A program made the translations under genes and the position numbers. A DNA stretch of 64,000 nt from Rhodoferax sp. GTDB taxonomy: Bacteria; Pseudomonadota; Gammaproteobacteria; Burkholderiales; Burkholderiaceae_C. The stretch spans positions 62,001-126,000 of the forward strand of contig NZ_JAUSLE010000051.1 of assembly GCF_030646845.1 (NCBI RefSeq). Direction: 5' to 3'. Below, piece by piece: positions 62,729 to 64,000 of this stretch (positions within the stretch are counted from its first letter, which is position 1; every line of letters starts with the position of its first letter). Under the pieces are notes generated by a model. It did no database searches and was not told the DNA's origin. It saw only the letters and a list, made by a program, of their open reading frames with translations.

Positions 62729-63168
62729 GGTCAGCTTTCATTGGAATTGAAGTGCATCTTTGTAAACGATTCACCAACGCATGTTGATGGATATTAAGTT
62801 TGAGCATCCGCAAGGCACGAACCGAGTCCGATGGAAGTCCCGACACTGGACGTTCGCAGAGAGGGCGCGAGAAGCGACTCAAATGCCGCACTGTCAAAAG
62901 ACATAGAGCAAACAAGGCCTTGTCCTACGGCCGATCTAACGCACGTCCGACCGCCTTATTTTGAATGGGGACCAATAATTTATTTACGCAACTGCAGGAC
63001 GAAATTATTAAATTCACCTAGGCCCGAAACGGAAGATTGAGCGCCTTTTCATCGTGCCGCAAGGATATGGGTGCGACGGCCTCCAGCGGAAGACACTTCG
63101 ATCCATAGGGCAGTTCGTTTTTGTATTAGCCATCACCAACCCAACCACCCCCTTAAGGAAAATCCACT
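62729..63168. other. Intergenic region between the CHASE3 kinase and hemerythrin genes
   Basis: A 440-base AT-richer gap that contains the promoters of both divergent genes. A short frame at 62831-63040 has no ribosome site or recognisable content and is not called. AATAATTT (62974-62981) and AAATTATT (63002-63009) form an inverted repeat over 20 bases, a weak candidate for a regulator site. AAGGAA lies upstream of the hemerythrin ATG. Confidence 0.5.
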
Positions 63169-63660
63169 ATGTCTACAACTGCAAAAAAAAGTACGAAAAA
63201 ACAAACAGGAGCGCCTGAAACTCAGGACGCAATTGCGTTGCTGCGCGCTGATCACAAGATTGTGAGTGACTTGTTTGCCCAGTACGAAAAAGCGCGTTCC
63301 CCCAAAAAAAAGATGGATCTGGTAGCGACCATTTGTTCCGAACTGACGGTTCATGCCCAGGTCGAAGAGGAGATTTTTTATCCGGCGGTCAAAAAGGCAT
63401 TAAAAGACAAGGAGCTGATACCCGAGGCTACCGTGGAGCATGCCTCCTTGAAAGAACTCATTTCACAAGTTGAGGGTGTGCAGCCCGATGGCGAGATGTT
63501 CGACGCCAAGATCAAGGTGCTTTCCGAGTATGTCGAGCATCACGTCAAGGAAGAAGAGGAGGAGATGTTCCCGAAGGCGAAGGCCACCCGACTAGATATG
63601 GCCGAGATGGGTGTCCGGATGTCCGCACGCAAACATGAGCTGGTCGCACCGCGTGCGTGA
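63169..63660 (+). CDS. Hemerythrin HHE-domain protein
   Basis: A 163-residue protein with a Lys/Thr-rich N-terminal tail and a four-helix hemerythrin fold. Candidate di-iron ligands are His in LLRADHKIVSDLF, His/Glu in LTVHAQVEEEIFYPAV, His in VEHASLKELI, and His-His-x3-Glu in EYVEHHVKEEEEEMFPK. Such proteins bind O2 and some respond to NO or act in stress survival. Start ATG 63169 has AAGGAA upstream. It is followed after 79 bases by the incomplete gene at the right edge. Confidence 0.88.
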   Translation: MSTTAKKSTKKQTGAPETQDAIALLRADHKIVSDLFAQYEKARSPKKKMDLVATICSELTVHAQVEEEIFYPAVKKALKDKELIPEATVEHASLKELISQVEGVQPDGEMFDAKIKVLSEYVEHHVKEEEEEMFPKAKATRLDMAEMGVRMSARKHELVAPRA

Positions 63661-63739
63661 GTTTTAACTTGACCAGCCCCTAGCAAGAGATTTCCGGTTC
63701 ACTGTTCTGCCTACATCGCAATCATTCACAGGAGTTCCT

Positions 63740-64000
63740 ATGCCTTCCAGCAAGAAAACAAGTACGTCAAAGGCGGCCTCGCCTAAACCCCGCGCAACGC
63801 GCGCCGTCTTGAACAAAGCATTGCAGACGAACGACATCGTTGCGCAGCAGGCCCGCACCGTCAATGCGCTGGTGGCCGCGGTGCCGTTCAATGCCACCAA
63901 AGAGTTTGAGTACGGCCACGGCAATGCGGTTTCTCCCACCCGAGGTGTCACCGCAGAGGCTGCTAACGCGGCGTTGACAGCCAGTACACAGTCGGAGGAC
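63740..64000 (+). CDS. Unrecognised protein, incomplete at the window end
   Basis: An open frame of 87 codons running out of the window. ATG 63740 follows AGGAGTTCCT. The N-terminus is basic and Ser/Ala/Lys-rich (SSKKTSTSKAASPKPRATRAV), like the hemerythrin tail upstream, then becomes mixed (ALVAAVPFNATKEFEYGHGN). I do not recognise the family; a stress-related enzyme such as a catalase with a basic extension is possible, but nothing visible proves it. Probably in an operon with the hemerythrin. Confidence 0.5.
   Translation, partial: MPSSKKTSTSKAASPKPRATRAVLNKALQTNDIVAQQARTVNALVAAVPFNATKEFEYGHGNAVSPTRGVTAEAANAALTASTQSED

Noticed and set aside
62831-63040. 69-codon frame in the gap before hemerythrin
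   Set aside because: No ribosome site, no recognisable content, atypical composition.

Overview
The window is a gene-dense, GC-rich chromosome segment that most resembles a betaproteobacterium of the family Comamonadaceae (Burkholderiales; Polaromonas/Rhodoferax-like). This is inferred from the gatCAB / mreBCD-mrdA divergent arrangement, two PEP-CTERM proteins, qNor-type nitric oxide reductase, PHB-related genes, a PutA preceded by a divergent Lrp-type regulator, and short dispersed repeats of a style I associate with this family. I see no rRNA, tRNA, CRISPR array, transposase, prophage or plasmid backbone. The gene at each window edge is cut off.

Layout. 1-8 kb: DUF3597 protein (partial), membrane metallophosphoesterase, xth and pyrE with interlocked start codons, a DUF4124 protein, and gatC-gatA-gatB (Gln-tRNA amidotransferase). 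7.4-12 kb: rod-shape operon mreB-mreC-mreD-mrdA. 12-16.8 kb: TSUP permease, enoyl-CoA hydratase plus GMC oxidoreductase, and a PEP-CTERM SGNH hydrolase. 16.9-21.1 kb: Mla/MCE-type lipid transport operon (STAS-MlaE, MlaF, MlaD, auxiliary lipoprotein) followed by a cyclic-nucleotide-binding protein. 21.4-28.8 kb: metabolic genes (RNase HI-like, TPMT-like methyltransferase, biotinyl-carboxyltransferase fusion, RHH regulator with PHB-depolymerase-type esterase, Rhizobium-type asparaginase, ALDH7-type dehydrogenase).

28.9-39.8 kb is a signalling block: a PAS/HisKA_2 kinase coupled to an ANTAR response regulator, a GGDEF-EAL protein and a chemoreceptor that share a related sensor domain, then arginase, a bactofilin and a diguanylate cyclase. 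39.8-44.6 kb: an alpha-glucan phosphorylase and a quinol nitric oxide reductase with an NsrR-like operator. 44.7-50.5 kb: an outer-membrane beta-barrel protein and an exopolysaccharide cluster pgaA-pgaC-pgaD that lacks pgaB and has a PEP-CTERM protein just upstream. 50.9-55.4 kb: a large HTH-ATPase-TPR regulator divergent from a truncated haemoglobin and a methyltransferase. 55.4-64 kb: putA/putR, a DUF3617 protein, a cardiolipin-synthase-like phospholipase D protein, an orphan CHASE3 kinase, a hemerythrin and an incomplete gene.

The most unusual signal is a dispersed repeat with a constant 17-bp core (GCTAT-N7-ATAGC, or GCTCC-N7-ATAGC) present seven times. Three copies lie in frame inside putA, one forms the inter-domain linker of the biotinyl-carboxyltransferase, and one supplies the start codon and signal peptide of the Mla auxiliary lipoprotein. 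A different GC-rich repeat is also inserted in frame in putA. Here short mobile-looking repeats appear to have been taken up as protein-coding sequence.
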